DNA of 41,500 nucleotides from Cristatella mucedo (lineage: Eukaryota > Bryozoa > Phylactolaemata > Cristatellidae). This document shows, piece after piece, positions 29,071-41,208 of the stretch (positions are counted from its first letter, which is position 1; every line of letters begins with the position of its first letter). A model generated the notes under the pieces. It saw nothing but the letters and a program-made list of their open reading frames with translations, did no database searches and was not told the DNA's origin. The position numbers were made by a program, and so were the translations under genes. The stretch spans positions 943,501-985,000 of the forward strand of contig WPIO01000099.1 in NCBI GenBank assembly GCA_009760855.2. Direction: 5' to 3'.

Positions 29071-29239
29071 AAAAGCTCACTACCTGTGGACTCAATGCTG
29101 CACCATCTTGCCGAGTGACAAAGGGATGCCATCTTGTTGCTGACAGTCGGACTTTCTCACTTTCATTGGGTAAAGATGTGTGAAATGCCTTAAAAGTGAT
29201 TTAATTATTACATCGCTGTGACTCAGGTGGCTAACATAT

Positions 29240-29650
<411 letters not shown>

Positions 29651-29659
29651 CCACACCTT

Positions 29660-30550
29660 CGAGTCCTGCACCAGGCAGCTTCTTTAGTACCCAGTGTTAG
29701 TTAGTGCAGGGGGGGCTGATGGCAGTTACAGGTCTTCGACCACTATGTAAATGATGATGGTGAATCAGTCGACCTCAATTTTCTTGATTGACGGACCATT
29801 CATAAACTTGCAAACTTGAAAAGTGTGTGGTTACCAATTAATCTTAGCAAGGTCGCACAATCACCATGATTGCATCAATGTTGAGTTTGCGACTTTAAAC
29901 GATCCGGGTAAGGCTGGGGCATGAAACAATGGTGGCTCCTTCATTACTGCCCAGCCTTTACCAGCAGCCGAGCGAATTTCATTCCAGCTGCCCTGTCCCA
30001 GTCTGGCATGGTTAATGAAGAGCAGCTGCTTTTGCTGCTGCATCATGCTGCATCGTGCTTGAAGCTGCCACAGCAATGAACTGCGTGCTGCCAGCTCAAA
30101 CGCAATATCGGGTTGCTGAGGTGTATGCACTTTCGAGCTTGACTAACGCTCTTGGCCAGCACCCGAGAGATCGGAATGCGAATCGAATTATCATTAGCAG
30201 CACTAGCAGCAGCAGCAGCAGCCATGTCGTTTGTGCAGTGGTAACTGGGGCAACTCAGGTTCAACCAATGCGGCTTCCTGTGCTCCCACTGTGCTTCGGC
30301 AGCTCGCCACATATAAGATATAAGCTGAGAGCAAATAGCATCTGTGCTAGCGATGCATCTCTACTAATTAAAACGAGAAAGTTTGTCACGCTGAAAGACG
30401 GTGCACTTGTGTCACGTGGTAAGATGGCACACTTCTGCCGATCCGCAAGATGGGGCAGTGCTGTCTTCTGTGACGGAAGAACTATGATTCAGCAAAGCAA
30501 GTTCACAGGCTGCAGTGAGCTGCTCGTAGCTCATACAATACATTTTTCAT
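29660..30550. other. Unassigned stretch
   Basis: No repeat family recognised. It includes an AGC run (30202-30222). Frames on both strands (29861-30130 minus; 30055-30612 plus; 30043-30312 minus) show no known domain. The plus frame ends inside a LINE-A tail, so it is not a clean gene. Confidence 0.35.
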
Positions 30551-30551
30551 T

Positions 30552-30775
30552 TTTGCATAGCACCCTCAGTGAACTCGACCTCTTTATAGACATTTATTGC
30601 AAAGACATGTGATCGAATGGTTAAGGGTAGCATGCTCAATGTCAACAAGCATAACATGGCTAGAGGTAATATGCATGAGGTCAGCATGCAAATGTGGTTA
30701 GTGGCAGCATGCACAGTGTCAGCATGCATAAGCACATCAAGGGTGAATCACATGGACCCACTAAATGCTTAGGCA
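30552..30775 (-). mobile_element. LINE-A 3' UTR
   Basis: GCACCCTCAGTGAACTCGAC, then GAGGTCAGCATGCAAATGTGG and CAGCATGCACAGTGTCAGC, is the LINE-A UTR on the minus strand. The hairpin arm is damaged and the coding part absent. Confidence 0.75.
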
Positions 30776-30779
30776 GGTC

Positions 30780-31493
30780 AGGATGTGACACTAGCTGTGA
30801 TCTGGCTGTACGAATAACACCGGAGCCGCCACATTTGCAGGTCAATGAGGAGTGTCAGATGCTGCAGATATCAGACTCTGATTCGAAGTAAGTCGTCTGC
30901 ACCCTGTGGAGGAAATTAAGATAACTCAGTAATCAGCCATCGTGAGTCATATTCGAGTCGGCTCAAAGAGACGCAGAGCAGCAAATGGGATTTCACCGGT
31001 CTGATAACATTAGGGCTACTTAAGCTTCAACTTGGGAATGGGTCACAAGATCACAGCTGACATTGCTACTGCCACTAGCAGCTTCAAGGACGTCCCGTGG
31101 CAGCTCTATGCCTTGATCACTTTAGAACTGCCTGTTTTGCATGCTGTTTGTTCTTTAGCAACAGGGCTGACCATACGAGGGTTCTGTCACCAATGACTAC
31201 GGAAGCATCAGCAGCTGTCGATGCAGGGCAGCTTCCCAGAGCAGCCACTGGCTGACCTGCCACACATTGCCTTCAATTTATCTATATTTTTTAAATGACT
31301 GACAATGGGGAAATTGAGAGTTTCACATCTACAGAAACCGGGCTACCATTACATCTTAGTCAGCAGCACAGCACACGAAGCAGGCCACCTCTTGTAGGCC
31401 ATGACTTCCACCAACAAATACAGCTCTACTGTCTGCTGACCCAAACCCACAATCTTTGCGTCCAGCGAACAGGGACGCCATATATTAATGCAA

Positions 31494-31494
<1 letters not shown>
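30780..31494. other. Unassigned stretch
   Basis: About 0.7 kb without a recognised gene or repeat. It ends at an (AT)n array. Confidence 0.35.

Positions 31495-31566
<72 letters not shown>
31495..31566. repeat. (AT)n microsatellite
   Basis: About 70 bp of AT dinucleotide with one GTAT break. A second short (AT)n lies at 31803-31829. Confidence 0.95.
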
Positions 31567-31568
<2 letters not shown>

Positions 31569-31829
31569 TAGCTCACTACCTGTGGACGCACTTCACTCAA
31601 TCATACTAGTTCTGTCACGAAAGATAACTTTTCACCATCTTGCCCCTTGCCGCAAGTGTGACATTTTTCGGCATGATTGACTTTATTGCTTTAATTATTA
31701 GACATTCATAAATATATATACATTTATATTTTTTTATTTATATATAGTTGGGGCTTAAGGTTTAGCATATTGTTTAGCATAAGGTTTAGCATAGTTTATG
31801 ATTATATATATATATATATATATATATAT

Positions 31830-32205
31830 GAAGCCTGAAATTCACTCCCACCTGACATCACGACATCCCACGACTAGACGACATTTAAAACGAAGCTGAA
31901 GCTAAAACCCACCTATTTTTCTGGTTTGGCCCAGTGGTTATGGTGCTCACTCCGACCAAGGTCGCAGGCTCGAGCCCGTGGCATATGCAAAGCACCTGAA
32001 TATAAATTAAGTTCTCTTAGGGTGGTATAAAAACAAATTATATATTTCTGAGACAATTTGGTTTTTTGAATCACCCTATGTGTGCTTATGTGAGTAAGTT
32101 ATCTCTAACCACTTGACATGCTTCCTTCTTATCCTTTGCAAAGTAGAAAGGAAGAGCTTTAGTTCCCTTTGAGTGCTTAATAAAAGTAATAATTATTATT
32201 CTTAT
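31830..32205 (+). mobile_element. LINE-A-like 3' part interrupted by SINE-1
   Basis: The left piece 31830-31920 has pol C-terminus sequence (AAGCCTGAAATTCACTCCC, CACGACTAGACGACATTTAAA). The right piece 32050-32205 has the UTR and a decayed hairpin with ATT. SINE-1 at 31921-32043 separates them. TTTCTG occurs at both SINE borders as a possible target duplication. Confidence 0.55.
31921..32043 (+). mobile_element. SINE-1 copy
   Basis: Head TGGTTTGGCCCAGTGG, TTATGGTGCTCAC, GACCAAGGTCGCAGG, the B box GGCTCGAGCCC, then AAGCACCTGAATATAAATT and TTCTCTTAGGGTGG. The A and B boxes are intact. The hairpin arms are mutated. Confidence 0.8.
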
Positions 32206-32990
32206 TATACACTTGATAAAGTGCCCTCGGAGGACTCAATCTCTGTCTAGGCGCTTTACTTTTGCTACAAAGGAAACACAATCGAATGGTGAGTGGCATC
32301 ATGTTTGATAAACAACATGAATAACATAGTTAGGGGTGGCATGCACAGGGTCAGCATGCAAGTGTGGTTAGTGGCAGCATGCAACAGTGTCAGCATGCAT
32401 AAGGACGAATTCCGGGGACCCGGTAATTGCTGTCATAAATAGATACGTTTTTAGTTTTTTTTAATGTGGACAAGTCAGGGGATGCAAGTCTGGAGGGAGT
32501 TTTTCAGGCTTCGGGAGCATACGAACTAAAGGCACGGTCTCCAAAGGATTCGAGGTCTGTAAGAGGTCTAGGTAACAGTTAGATTCCGAAAAGTGGGTGG
32601 TACGATGATTAGCCTGGTGGGGGAGCAGATCTGATAGGTAGCCAAAGAATGAGGGGACCTAAAAGTGGGCGACACAACTTTGAATTCGATCCGTTGCTTG
32701 ACCGGTAGCCAGTGCAGGTCGGTGAGAAGTGGTGTGATGTGGCAACTGCGACTCTCACGACAGACACGCCTAGCTACAGAGTTTTTCATCAGCTGTGAGT
32801 GCCTGATTGCACATGCTGGTAGGACAGCAAGCAGTGAGTGACAGAAGTCACGACGGGATGTCGCAAATGCATGGGCAAACTTAGATGTGGTATCCGTATC
32901 TAATCAAGCCCGAATTTTAGCAACGTTACGTAGGTGAAAGTAGGAAGACGTGATTGTGGAGCTGATGAGGTCGTCTAACGAAAGGTCATG
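32206..32990 (-). mobile_element. LINE-A 3' part
   Basis: A 780-bp copy: ATT end, hairpin (GCGCC/GGCAC, one wobble), UTR and pol C-terminus (minus frame 32568-32789: RRVCRESRSCHITPLLTDLH, PTFRSPHSLATYQICSPT). The APAYLS motif is partly deleted. Homology continues into the thumb-coding region. Confidence 0.85.
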
Positions 32991-33242
32991 GTTTTGGTAA
33001 TTATAACCCTTATTATCATTCTCATTATCATACTAAAATTGTTGCTCTGGGCCTACACGGCCTGGCACCGAAACGTATCTAATTCGACACTAATTGATTT
33101 GCTAGGCTGCCCAGCATACTTTGCTTAGTTTTCCAGAATCCTTTGTTAGGTTTCGGAACATTTGTTAAGTCAACCTCGGCATGGTAGCTAGTACGAGCTC
33201 ACAGCTATGTGTGGCTCTGCATGCACTGACGCTCTTTCTGCA
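32991..33242. other. Unassigned spacer
   Basis: It contains ATTATCATTCTCATTATCAT (33012-33031) and, at about 33040-33075, a GLHGLAP-like reading that may be a very old LINE scrap. Confidence 0.3.
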
Positions 33243-33376
33243 AGGCTGGTTTGGTTCAGTGGTTAAGGTACTCGCCCGAACAAGGTCAGGGTAAATGTAT
33301 TTGATGGCCGAGGTCGTGGTCGTGGCATCTGTGAGCTGCGTCTGTAGGGAATGCAGATAACTGAATAAGCTCAGCG
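33243..33376 (+). mobile_element. SINE-1 head with a different tail
   Basis: GCTGGTTTGGTTCAGTGG and TTAAGGTACTCGCC form a good A box. GACCAAGGTC is replaced by GAACAAGGTCAGGG. GAGGTCGTGGTCGTGGCAT precedes a non-hairpin tail. The B box is degenerate. Confidence 0.6.
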
Positions 33377-33401
33377 TCCTGCATCCGCCTCACTTGGTGA
33401 G

Positions 33402-33431
33402 GAGAAGGAGGAGGAGGAGGAGGAGGAGGAT
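33402..33431. repeat. (GGA)n trinucleotide repeat
   Basis: Roughly ten GGA units. They produce Arg-rich or Leu-rich artefact frames. Confidence 0.9.
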
Positions 33432-34395
<964 letters not shown>

Positions 34396-34427
34396 TCTCT
34401 CCTTAAGTTAAAAGTCAGCGGATCAAA

Positions 34428-34580
34428 AAGCCTCATGTACACAGCAGCTGCAGCAGTAGGCGAGCCTCTGTGGCTATCACTATCGGTTGCAGAGGGCAAT
34501 GAAGAATCGCCTGCTGCAGGACTCCAGCAGTCCAGGGTCGTCAAGTGAGAGCACCAAGCATCCCTCTGAGGGCTAAGATG
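34428..34580 (-). mobile_element. SINE-2, decayed
   Basis: In order: GCGAGCCTCTGTGGCTATCA, CTATCGGTTGCAGAGGGCAA, GAAGAATCGCCTGCTGCAGG, AGTCCAGGGTCGTCAAG and GAGAGCACC. These follow the SINE-2 reverse complement (compare 20270-20380). The B box is lost. Confidence 0.5.
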
Positions 34581-34948
34581 CACCTCTACTCTTCCCTACC
34601 CCTCCGTCTCTTCTCCTAGCTCTTACTTGCACACGGGAAGGCAGGCGCGTACATGCACATAGCATTCAACACACCAAGCTTGGCCAAGTATGCTTTATGC
34701 TTTTCCGAGACACTTGCATGAGATTGCTGCAAGTGCCTTGGGGTGTGCCCACATGCAGGCAGATGCTTCGACTGCCATTAGCCAGGGCCATCGACTTGAG
34801 AGGGTCTGATAGCATGAGAGCATACTGGGAAAGAGGCACCGTCCTCGTAAGGCCTAGATGCTGCTGTGCGACGGTTTTACGAGGCTTCCTTGGCCTAGGC
34901 TATCGATCGACGCAGGCCGATCGGCTGCCCGACCGGTGCGGCACTTAC

Positions 34949-35070
34949 GGCGTAGCGCCAGTAGTGCCGGAAGCCGAAGGTCTGTGGTTGGCACCGGCCA
35001 GGTGGCGCTGCCCAAGCCTGCCCGGCAGCCATCATCGTGCAGATGAGAATGAAGCCCTGGGCTGCCGGGG
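34949..35070 (-). CDS. Candidate internal exon, weak
   Basis: On the minus strand a frame reading QGFILICTMMAAGQAWA, PPGRC, then FGFRHYWRYA, ends exactly at a consensus donor GTAAGT (34943-34948). It could begin after an AG at 35071-35072 (CACTGTCGTCACAG). Third positions are mostly G or C, unlike the surroundings, and a short hydrophobic stretch is visible. The other two frames are also open, so coding status is uncertain. No family is recognised. Confidence 0.2.
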
Positions 35071-35182
35071 CTGTGACGACAGTGCGGCCCCCAGTCGCCG
35101 AACCCAAACCAGTTGGCATTAAACGAGTCCAGCCGGAGGAGCAATGGTGCCAAGGGCAGTGGAATGCCTGAGCGGTCAATGT

Positions 35183-35480
<298 letters not shown>

Positions 35481-35762
35481 CACGTGGTTCTTCACAGACA
35501 CCTCTCTGAATGTAACTATGTGCGACTTAAAATGACAATCATCTGGTCTGAAGTGGCACAGCAGCCATAGCTGTCATTCTGCATGACAAACTGTAATGAT
35601 TATACAGCTAGCTGCAGAATCAATGGGGGGGGGTAGTGACATGCACGGCTGCCTCTATGCAACAGCATACAAGTAAGTATCCTGCTTAGGGCCACCATAC
35701 GAAAACAAACATGGACATACTCATGCCCACCGGTTAGTAAGATAGCAATAAGAAAAAATGCT

Positions 35763-35905
35763 TCATTTCTATAGCCCCCTGAGAGAACTTCGTCTCTATT
35801 CAGGCGCTTCATACATGCCACGGGGCTCGAGCCCACAACCTCGACCAGACCTTGGTCGGGGGGGGGGGGCGAGCACCTTAACCGCTGGGCTAAACCAATG
35901 CAATC
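35763..35905 (-). mobile_element. SINE-1 copy
   Basis: Reverse complement shows TGGTTTAGCCCAGCGG, TTAAGGTGCTCGCC, GACCAAGGTCTGGTCGAGG, the B box GGGCTCGAGCCCC, then GAAGCGCCTGAATAGAGAC and TCTCTCAGGGGGC. Near-complete. An 11-C run (plus-strand G run at 35859-35869) expanded inside the head. AATGC at both borders may be the target duplication. Confidence 0.8.
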
Positions 35906-35984
35906 ACTCTGGCTAGCACCATGCATGCACAGGTATGCATGCAAAGCACACCGGAACAAAGAAGTAGGCACTAAGAACAACAAT

Positions 35985-36520
35985 ACGCTGCCCGGAACGG
36001 ATCTTTAGCTGAGACTTAAACTGTGTAGATTCTTTGCAAGTAGTGACCACGGTTTGAGGCGAGTTCGGTGCATAAGAGCTGAAGACCCAATCACCTAACG
36101 ATTTCAATTCAGTCCACAGGACTGAGAGATTATTATGCGATGCTGAGAACCAGTTGATCCAAAGCAAACTGTCTCGACTATGGTGACGAGATGACTAGTT
36201 CCTATGGAGCAGGTGATGCGACAGCAAAGGAAGAGCGAGGAGTTCGGATAGGTCAAAGCTAGTGTAAGGTAGTGGAGTGACCTGCAAGCCAAACCGAGTA
36301 TCTTGTAATCGACTCCATACGAAATCGCAAGAACTTGTCGGAGTGAAGAGAGCTAATGCTCGATGGACGGTCACAGCATGTGGGATGATTGCAGGATGAT
36401 TACGAGTAAGGCGTAAAAAAGTTCTTTGAACATAGAAGCATATGGAGATCATTTCTCGTGCAGACTTCTTCAGGCCACTGAGCTTGCGATAGATTAAGAA
36501 AAGCAAAGTTTGGCCAAGTA
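35985..36520 (-). mobile_element. LINE-C pol C-terminus
   Basis: Minus-strand frames 35913-36167 (ELKSLGDWVFSSYAP, TQFKSQLKIR) and 36195-36506 (RLQDTRFGLQVTPLPYTSFD, LSELLALPLL, HAVTVHRALALFTP) resemble the C-terminal half of an L2/CR1-like pol. They share GDxxFSSYA and AETxKS-type tail residues with 25485-25640. Frames are broken. It is the more intact LINE-C copy. Confidence 0.5.
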
Positions 36521-37159
36521 GCAGAAATTGAGCTCTGTACTCATCATCGGGATAGTCATAAGAAATAAGAGCATGCTATCGCAAGTTACACCTAAAGGCT
36601 ATGCTCACGATAGCACAGCTAGAACAGTGCAATATTACCTGCGGCTCCTGACCCTGGGTTTACAACTCTTAGTGCAGTTCTCTCTCTCGAAGTTGTGTCG
36701 GCCTAAAGGTTGATGACCTTAAAAATGACTTAAAGGTCGAAGGTCAGCATGGGAAGGGCATTCGAGTTATTGTATCGAGTTTCCCAAAGAGTCCTGACAT
36801 TTGGTGTGGGACTGGGGTACAGGGGGGGGGCTGGGTCATGTTGTACTAGATAAAACCCCTTGCTATTGTTAGTAGTAGTAGCAGCAGCAGGAGTATTCCT
36901 CGGAATAATGCTGCACGATACGTGAGCCTCCTTGTCCGGGCATACCGGTAAAGATGGTAGGGTGACTTTGAGCATGCTGTGGCTGCATGGCCCTGTGACC
37001 AAACGATAGGTAGACCTTTGCACTGCTTTGCACGGGCATGGCTGTAAAAGCTTGCATAGTCAAAAAACCGGCTAAGAAGTGAAGTCGAGCAACTGGGCGG
37101 GGACAACATTGACTTGTAGGTGCTATTTTTCTCTGTCGCGTTATTGTTCATCTAGTTTC
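36521..37159. other. Unassigned stretch
   Basis: No recognised gene. It contains TAGTAGTAGCAGCAGCAGG (36873-36891) and a G run (36821-36829). Confidence 0.35.
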
Positions 37160-37240
37160 GACCAAGCAAATGTAAAGCGCCTAGGAAGAGATTGAGTTCT
37201 CTGAGGGCGCTTTATCAAGTGCACTATCATTATTATTAAC
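37160..37240 (+). mobile_element. LINE-A tail
   Basis: AGCAAATGTAAAGCGCC, TAGGAAGAGATTGAGTTC, TCTGAGGGCGCTTTATC, then ATTATTATT: a well-conserved hairpin end and nothing upstream. Confidence 0.8.
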
Positions 37241-37265
37241 AGGCGACGGCTCAAGCAAGCCGTCA

Positions 37266-37430
37266 TCAAACGACGACTTCGGGCTTCGGAGACAGGGCGT
37301 CCTGCGTAGGCTGCGAGGCCAGGCTGACGAAGCATGTCTCGTTGAACTCAGCCATTCTGAGCACACGCGACCCAGGGCACCGCCGGAAAATGCAGGCTGC
37401 CGTGCCGGTAGGGGTGTGGAAGGACGTCTC
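37266..37430 (-). CDS. Candidate terminal exon, weak
   Basis: The minus frame ends FNETCFVSLASQPTQDALSP then KPEVVV and TGA at 37266. Third codon positions are strongly G/C (GAG TTC AAC GAG ACA TGC TTC GTC AGC CTG), unlike the local AT-rich background, which is a coding-like bias. The open frame reaches 37487, but an exon start is not clear. The stop is followed by a GACGGCT/AGCCGTC hairpin and then a LINE-A tail. No family recognised. Confidence 0.25.
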   Translation of the reverse strand, partial: ETSFHTPTGTAACIFRRCPGSRVLRMAEFNETCFVSLASQPTQDALSPKPEVVV

Positions 37431-37797
37431 TTCTTGACCTTTGAGTCTAGTTTGTGGCACTGGGCTGAGCAGACGTCCGAGACTCATCTAAATATCAGCT
37501 GCCATGAGATCAGGAGAATCAAAGTATGCCGCCCCCGCCCCCCCCAAGTCCTTGGAGGCAGGAGCAGAGAGCCCAAAAACCTTTCATTCAACGAATCGTG
37601 ACTAGAGCAGCAGAGAAATATACATCAGCTCTGCTTTGCTACCGCCACTGCAGTTGGAATACATTAAGAGTATGAAAACCAAGGTATGCTACAGTGCCTG
37701 TATCATGCGATGATCACGATGATGCTAAACTCTGTTTCTTCCCAAGCATGGGGCTCTGGATTGCATTTGAACTTGTACACTCTGCTCTTGTCCCCAG

Positions 37798-37982
37798 CTG
37801 CTGATCTCTGCGACGTGAGGGCTGCCGAACGACAGTACCACTTGATCACCAAAATCCTAGTTACTCGGATGAAGTTTAAACAACAAATATGGCTCAAATC
37901 AAACGATCATGCTGGCATAAATCGTCAACATTTTGCTTGGGCCATCAGCATGCAACCGTTTCTTTACTTTACAGGAAGATGA
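37798..37982 (+). CDS. Candidate exon after a splice acceptor, weak
   Basis: A good acceptor (TCTGCTCTTGTCCCCAG, AG at 37796-37797) precedes an open frame reading ADLCDVRAAERQYHLITKIL, VTRMKFKQQIW, to a stop at 37982. The Arg/Lys-rich, helix-like composition is protein-like, but I see no donor or family match. Confidence 0.15.
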
Positions 37983-38879
37983 ATGAAGGGATTCTGAGAT
38001 TCTTCTGCCGCTACTCTCCTCTGTAGGTAGAAGGCTATTCAGTCAGCTGGTTCTTGCTCCCTTTCTTTTACTACGCTTGACTGACGTTCTGAAATAAAAT
38101 GAATCATGAGCAAACAAACTGGCAATGGCAATGGCGATGACAGTCACAACAGGCACCTGCATTTGTAGCTGATACACTAGACTCTAAACAGTGCTTTCTC
38201 AGGTGCAAGTAATCTTGTAAGAATTGCCGTTCGTTATTTAAAAAAAAAGTTTAAGATACAGTTTCCAGATGATTTTGCGGTTACTTAGAGGCAAAGCTCA
38301 AAGATAATTCGGAGGAGGAGCTGGTGGTACGATTGGAAGATGAGACGCTTAGTGTAATGTGACTCAGCTCAGAAGCAATAGAGAATATGATGGCCGAGCC
38401 CATTGGGGGGGGGGGCTATGCTGTGCCACCAATGTTGTAATAAGAGTAGAAGGAAATAGGTTTTACAGCAACACCGAAACCCGTATGTTTAAAGCATAAG
38501 AAACTCATTTCAACACACAGAACCCGCAGACCTAGGGCAACTAACAAGACTTAAAAAAGTGTCAACACTGCCCCAGCACGAACTCGCACCCGATGGCTTC
38601 CCCCTCCCGACCAACGCTTTGCCAAATTAAGAAATGCATGCTGCTCTTTCGACTCTTGAACTTTGAACTTGGACTTTCTTTCGAAGCATTTCTTGGTTTG
38701 CTGTAATGTGGCCCGAGGTTATAAGCACGAGCCTGAACCGTCCACGAAATCTAGCCGACACATAAACAGTGCTGTGACAACAGCAAGGAGGCCAGCCACC
38801 AGCAATCTTCGGCTACGGCTGCTGCTGCTGCTGCTGTCAGAAGTGGACCCACTGCCCGTGAACCTACCTGCTCATGGCA
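37983..38879. other. Unassigned stretch
   Basis: No repeat family. It includes a G run (38405-38416) and a CTG run (38818-38837) that leads into SINE-2. Confidence 0.35.
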
Positions 38880-39030
38880 CTGCCCGTGAGCCGTGGTAAG
38901 GTGCTCCCTCTTCACGAGCCAGGTCGCGGGCTCGAGTCCTGCAGCAGACCATCCTCTCTTGCTCTCTCCTAGCTGGTTGATATCCACCAAGGCTCTTCTG
39001 CTGCTCTATAAGCCGAACGAACGTTATTTA
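38880..39030 (+). mobile_element. SINE-2-related copy
   Basis: GCCGTGGTAAGGTGCTCC, CTTCACGAGCCAGGTCGCGG, the B box GGCTCGAGTCC, TGCAGCAGACCATCCTC and AAGGCTCTTCTGCTGCTCTA. Head and B box are good. The tail is degraded. Confidence 0.6.
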
Positions 39031-39354
39031 TCCTTTATTTTCCATGTGAGTGAATTATTTGTTGCAAGCTCGTGCGTTACAAAACTGCGGGTATCCTTAC
39101 CAAGAACAAGAACTTCCTGTAGTTTTGCGTAGAGCCCCCGTGAATTAGCCTAGAATTTTCCTACAGTGCTTCGAGTGGTCGCTTTTGTCAGTAACAATGC
39201 TGGTCTTACCATTCTGTTTATTAATAGCTGCTTATGTTATGTATACGGACATCAATATCGTTTAACAATGCCCACCAACCACAAGTGCTTCCTGTTTACC
39301 AGAAGGGGTTCTGCCTCTGACTCATGCAGACAACAAGAGTACGTTTGACCTCCC

Positions 39355-39530
39355 TCCCAGCATAACAACGGATATACAAAGGAAGCCTGGGGAGAAAGCA
39401 TTCCAGATAGATTAACCGGAGCAGAATGAATGAGAGAATGGTGGGGCCTAAAAGCAAGTGACAGGACCTTGCGTGTTTGTTCATTCCGAGCAGTCGATGT
39501 GCTGCTTGATGGAGAACCCGAGCAGGTTGT
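39355..39530 (-). mobile_element. Old LINE-A-like scrap
   Basis: The minus-strand reading TRKVLSLAFRPHHSLIHSAP, VNLSGMLSPQ, aligns with LINE-A FKVLSLTFRSLHSLAPAYLSDLLPHQ. The nucleotides GGGGCCTAAAAGCAAGTGACA parallel GGGACCTAAAAGTGAGCGACA. Confidence 0.6.
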
Positions 39531-41075
39531 GAAGAGCAGGTTTTGGCATCCCGTGGCATTTCCAAAGCTGGCGACACACGAGCAAAGCCACACTCCAGCT
39601 CCTGCACAGCGAGTGTCACATAAGTGTACATCGGGTGTCAAAAATGCAAGAAGGTACCTGCTGCAAGCACATCTCCGGTGGGCGGTGCAGAGAGCACCAA
39701 TCTGCTCTCCGGCAGGAGGCTCCAGGATGACCTTTGATGTCGAAACTCGAGCAATCGATCGTACTTCTTTTGAGAGCATTTGTCTATAAAAAAAAAAAGA
39801 ACCTATAGCCCAGGTGGTCCATACCTGGCACGCTGGCTGAGTGCCACTCTGCGAAAACTCTTTCATAGTTCACGCCCCAGCTGTCCCTGTCTGTAGTGGG
39901 ATGAAAGTCTGCTCGCTAGCATAGTGGGCCTCTGGCGCTGCTTGACAGAGGCGTTGCTACTATCATTCCACCCACTGCGTGTGACCCCTTCGCGTGAGCC
40001 CTGCGTATGAGCCCTGCTTGCCCCAACCCTGCCAGTCACTTGCCTCGAGCAGTCAGTCGATCAGCGTGACCCTACGGCTTCTTTCTGAGCCGAGCAGGGT
40101 TTTTTGTATCACATTTTTCTTTCTCTGCCCGTGACACAGGCTTCAGCACTGTCACGTGCCTCCCAGCACGTGAGCCCAGGCATTGTCAAAGACAACTGTC
40201 TCAAAGGCCAACTTCATGCCAGCATGGCTCACCGACCGACCAGAGGCAAACGGATGAGGCGAACGCACGATCGCCGGCGCCTTGCGGACGCCGACGTCCT
40301 GCAGAGACCGGCGAGCTGCTGCAGCAGCAGAGGGGGCGGAGAGCACGAGACGAAGCAGCCGAGCGGCTTGAGCCCGCGAGCTGGAGCGAACGGGCATTCG
40401 CAGAATGACCAGGAACCGGTCCCCACGCTGGCTTGACCGGTAGGCCTGCAGCTGCCACCGAGCACTCGGGAAGGGGATGGAGGCGATGCCGAAGCGTCGG
40501 CAGTGGAGAATGAGCACGGCCAGCAGCAGCAGCAGTGGTGACAGTGGGTTCTTGGGACCAGCACGCAGGGTGGAGTGCTCGCTAGCTCGCGGCAGCTCGT
40601 AGCTGGCACAGCCATAGGAAGAGAGCTAAGGCTTTTCGGACAGACCACCCCACCCCCTACGGGGTCAGTACGAAACCTCTGACCTGACCTCTATAAACAG
40701 CTATAGCAAAAGAACTTGGGCGTGCTGCATCGTCACATCACAAAGCATCTTCACATCGCAAAGCATCTTCGCTAAGGAACTCGCCAGCAGCAATGTAGCC
40801 AAGGGGAGTGCGGAAAGCTTTACGGGCGAGCTGGGCGCCACTCATCTGAGCAGTGGTTTCAGTTGCCACACCTGCAATCTGGGGTCGCCTCCCCCCCCCC
40901 AGTCAGTTCACGAGTCGGTGCCCACCAATCACAAATTAGGCTAGTGGCTGGCTGCTGCTAGGGACTCTCGAGCCGACCGACTCTCAGGCTTGGCCGACTG
41001 ACTCGCAGCTATGGGCTGCTACTTACAGATGAGGGATGGTTCTGCCACGTTTAATCTCTTATACTTTTTTTGCAG
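39531..41075. other. Unassigned, GC-richer end region
   Basis: No repeat family recognised. From 40130 to 40650 the DNA is CpG-richer, and all three minus frames are open for 85-139 codons (40152-40517, 40201-40458, 40229-40648). This reflects composition and a (CAG)n run at 40522-40537. No known motif in any of them. It could be a promoter or 5' exon region. Confidence 0.35.
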
Positions 41076-41208
41076 GTTAAACCGTGTCACTGCGGATGAA
41101 TGCAGTGAATTCCAGCAGCAGCAGCCACCCGTAGCCAGGTGCTGCACAAGCAGCAGCACGAGTGAAAATAAAAGCAGCACACCAGAAATAATAATTGACA
41201 GCCGATAA
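41076..41208 (+). CDS. Candidate terminal exon, weak
   Basis: A strong acceptor (TACTTTTTTTGCAG, AG at 41074-41075) precedes a frame reading LNRVTADECSEFQQQQ, PPVARCC, SENKSSTPEIIIDSR and a TAA at 41206-41208. AATAAA words occur at about 41167 and 41224. The Gln run comes from CAG repeats. No family match. Confidence 0.2.

Noticed and set aside
29765-29785. CAGTCGACCTC as a second pogo-like terminus
   Set aside because: No TA immediately before it, no matching inverted end within 1.5 kb, and the following bases do not match the MITE.
30055-30612. 185-codon plus-strand frame
   Set aside because: Its 3' end runs into an antisense LINE-A tail and it contains an AGC-derived Ser run. No domain is visible.
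33037-33100. GLHGLAP-like reading as a further LINE
   Set aside because: Only one short motif matches, with no flanking support. Kept as a remark in the spacer entry.
39786-39800. A run as a processed-pseudogene poly(A) tail
   Set aside because: Only 12 A residues, with no upstream homology to a gene and no target duplication seen. A TAGCCCAGGTGG word after it hints at a SINE head, but no B box follows.
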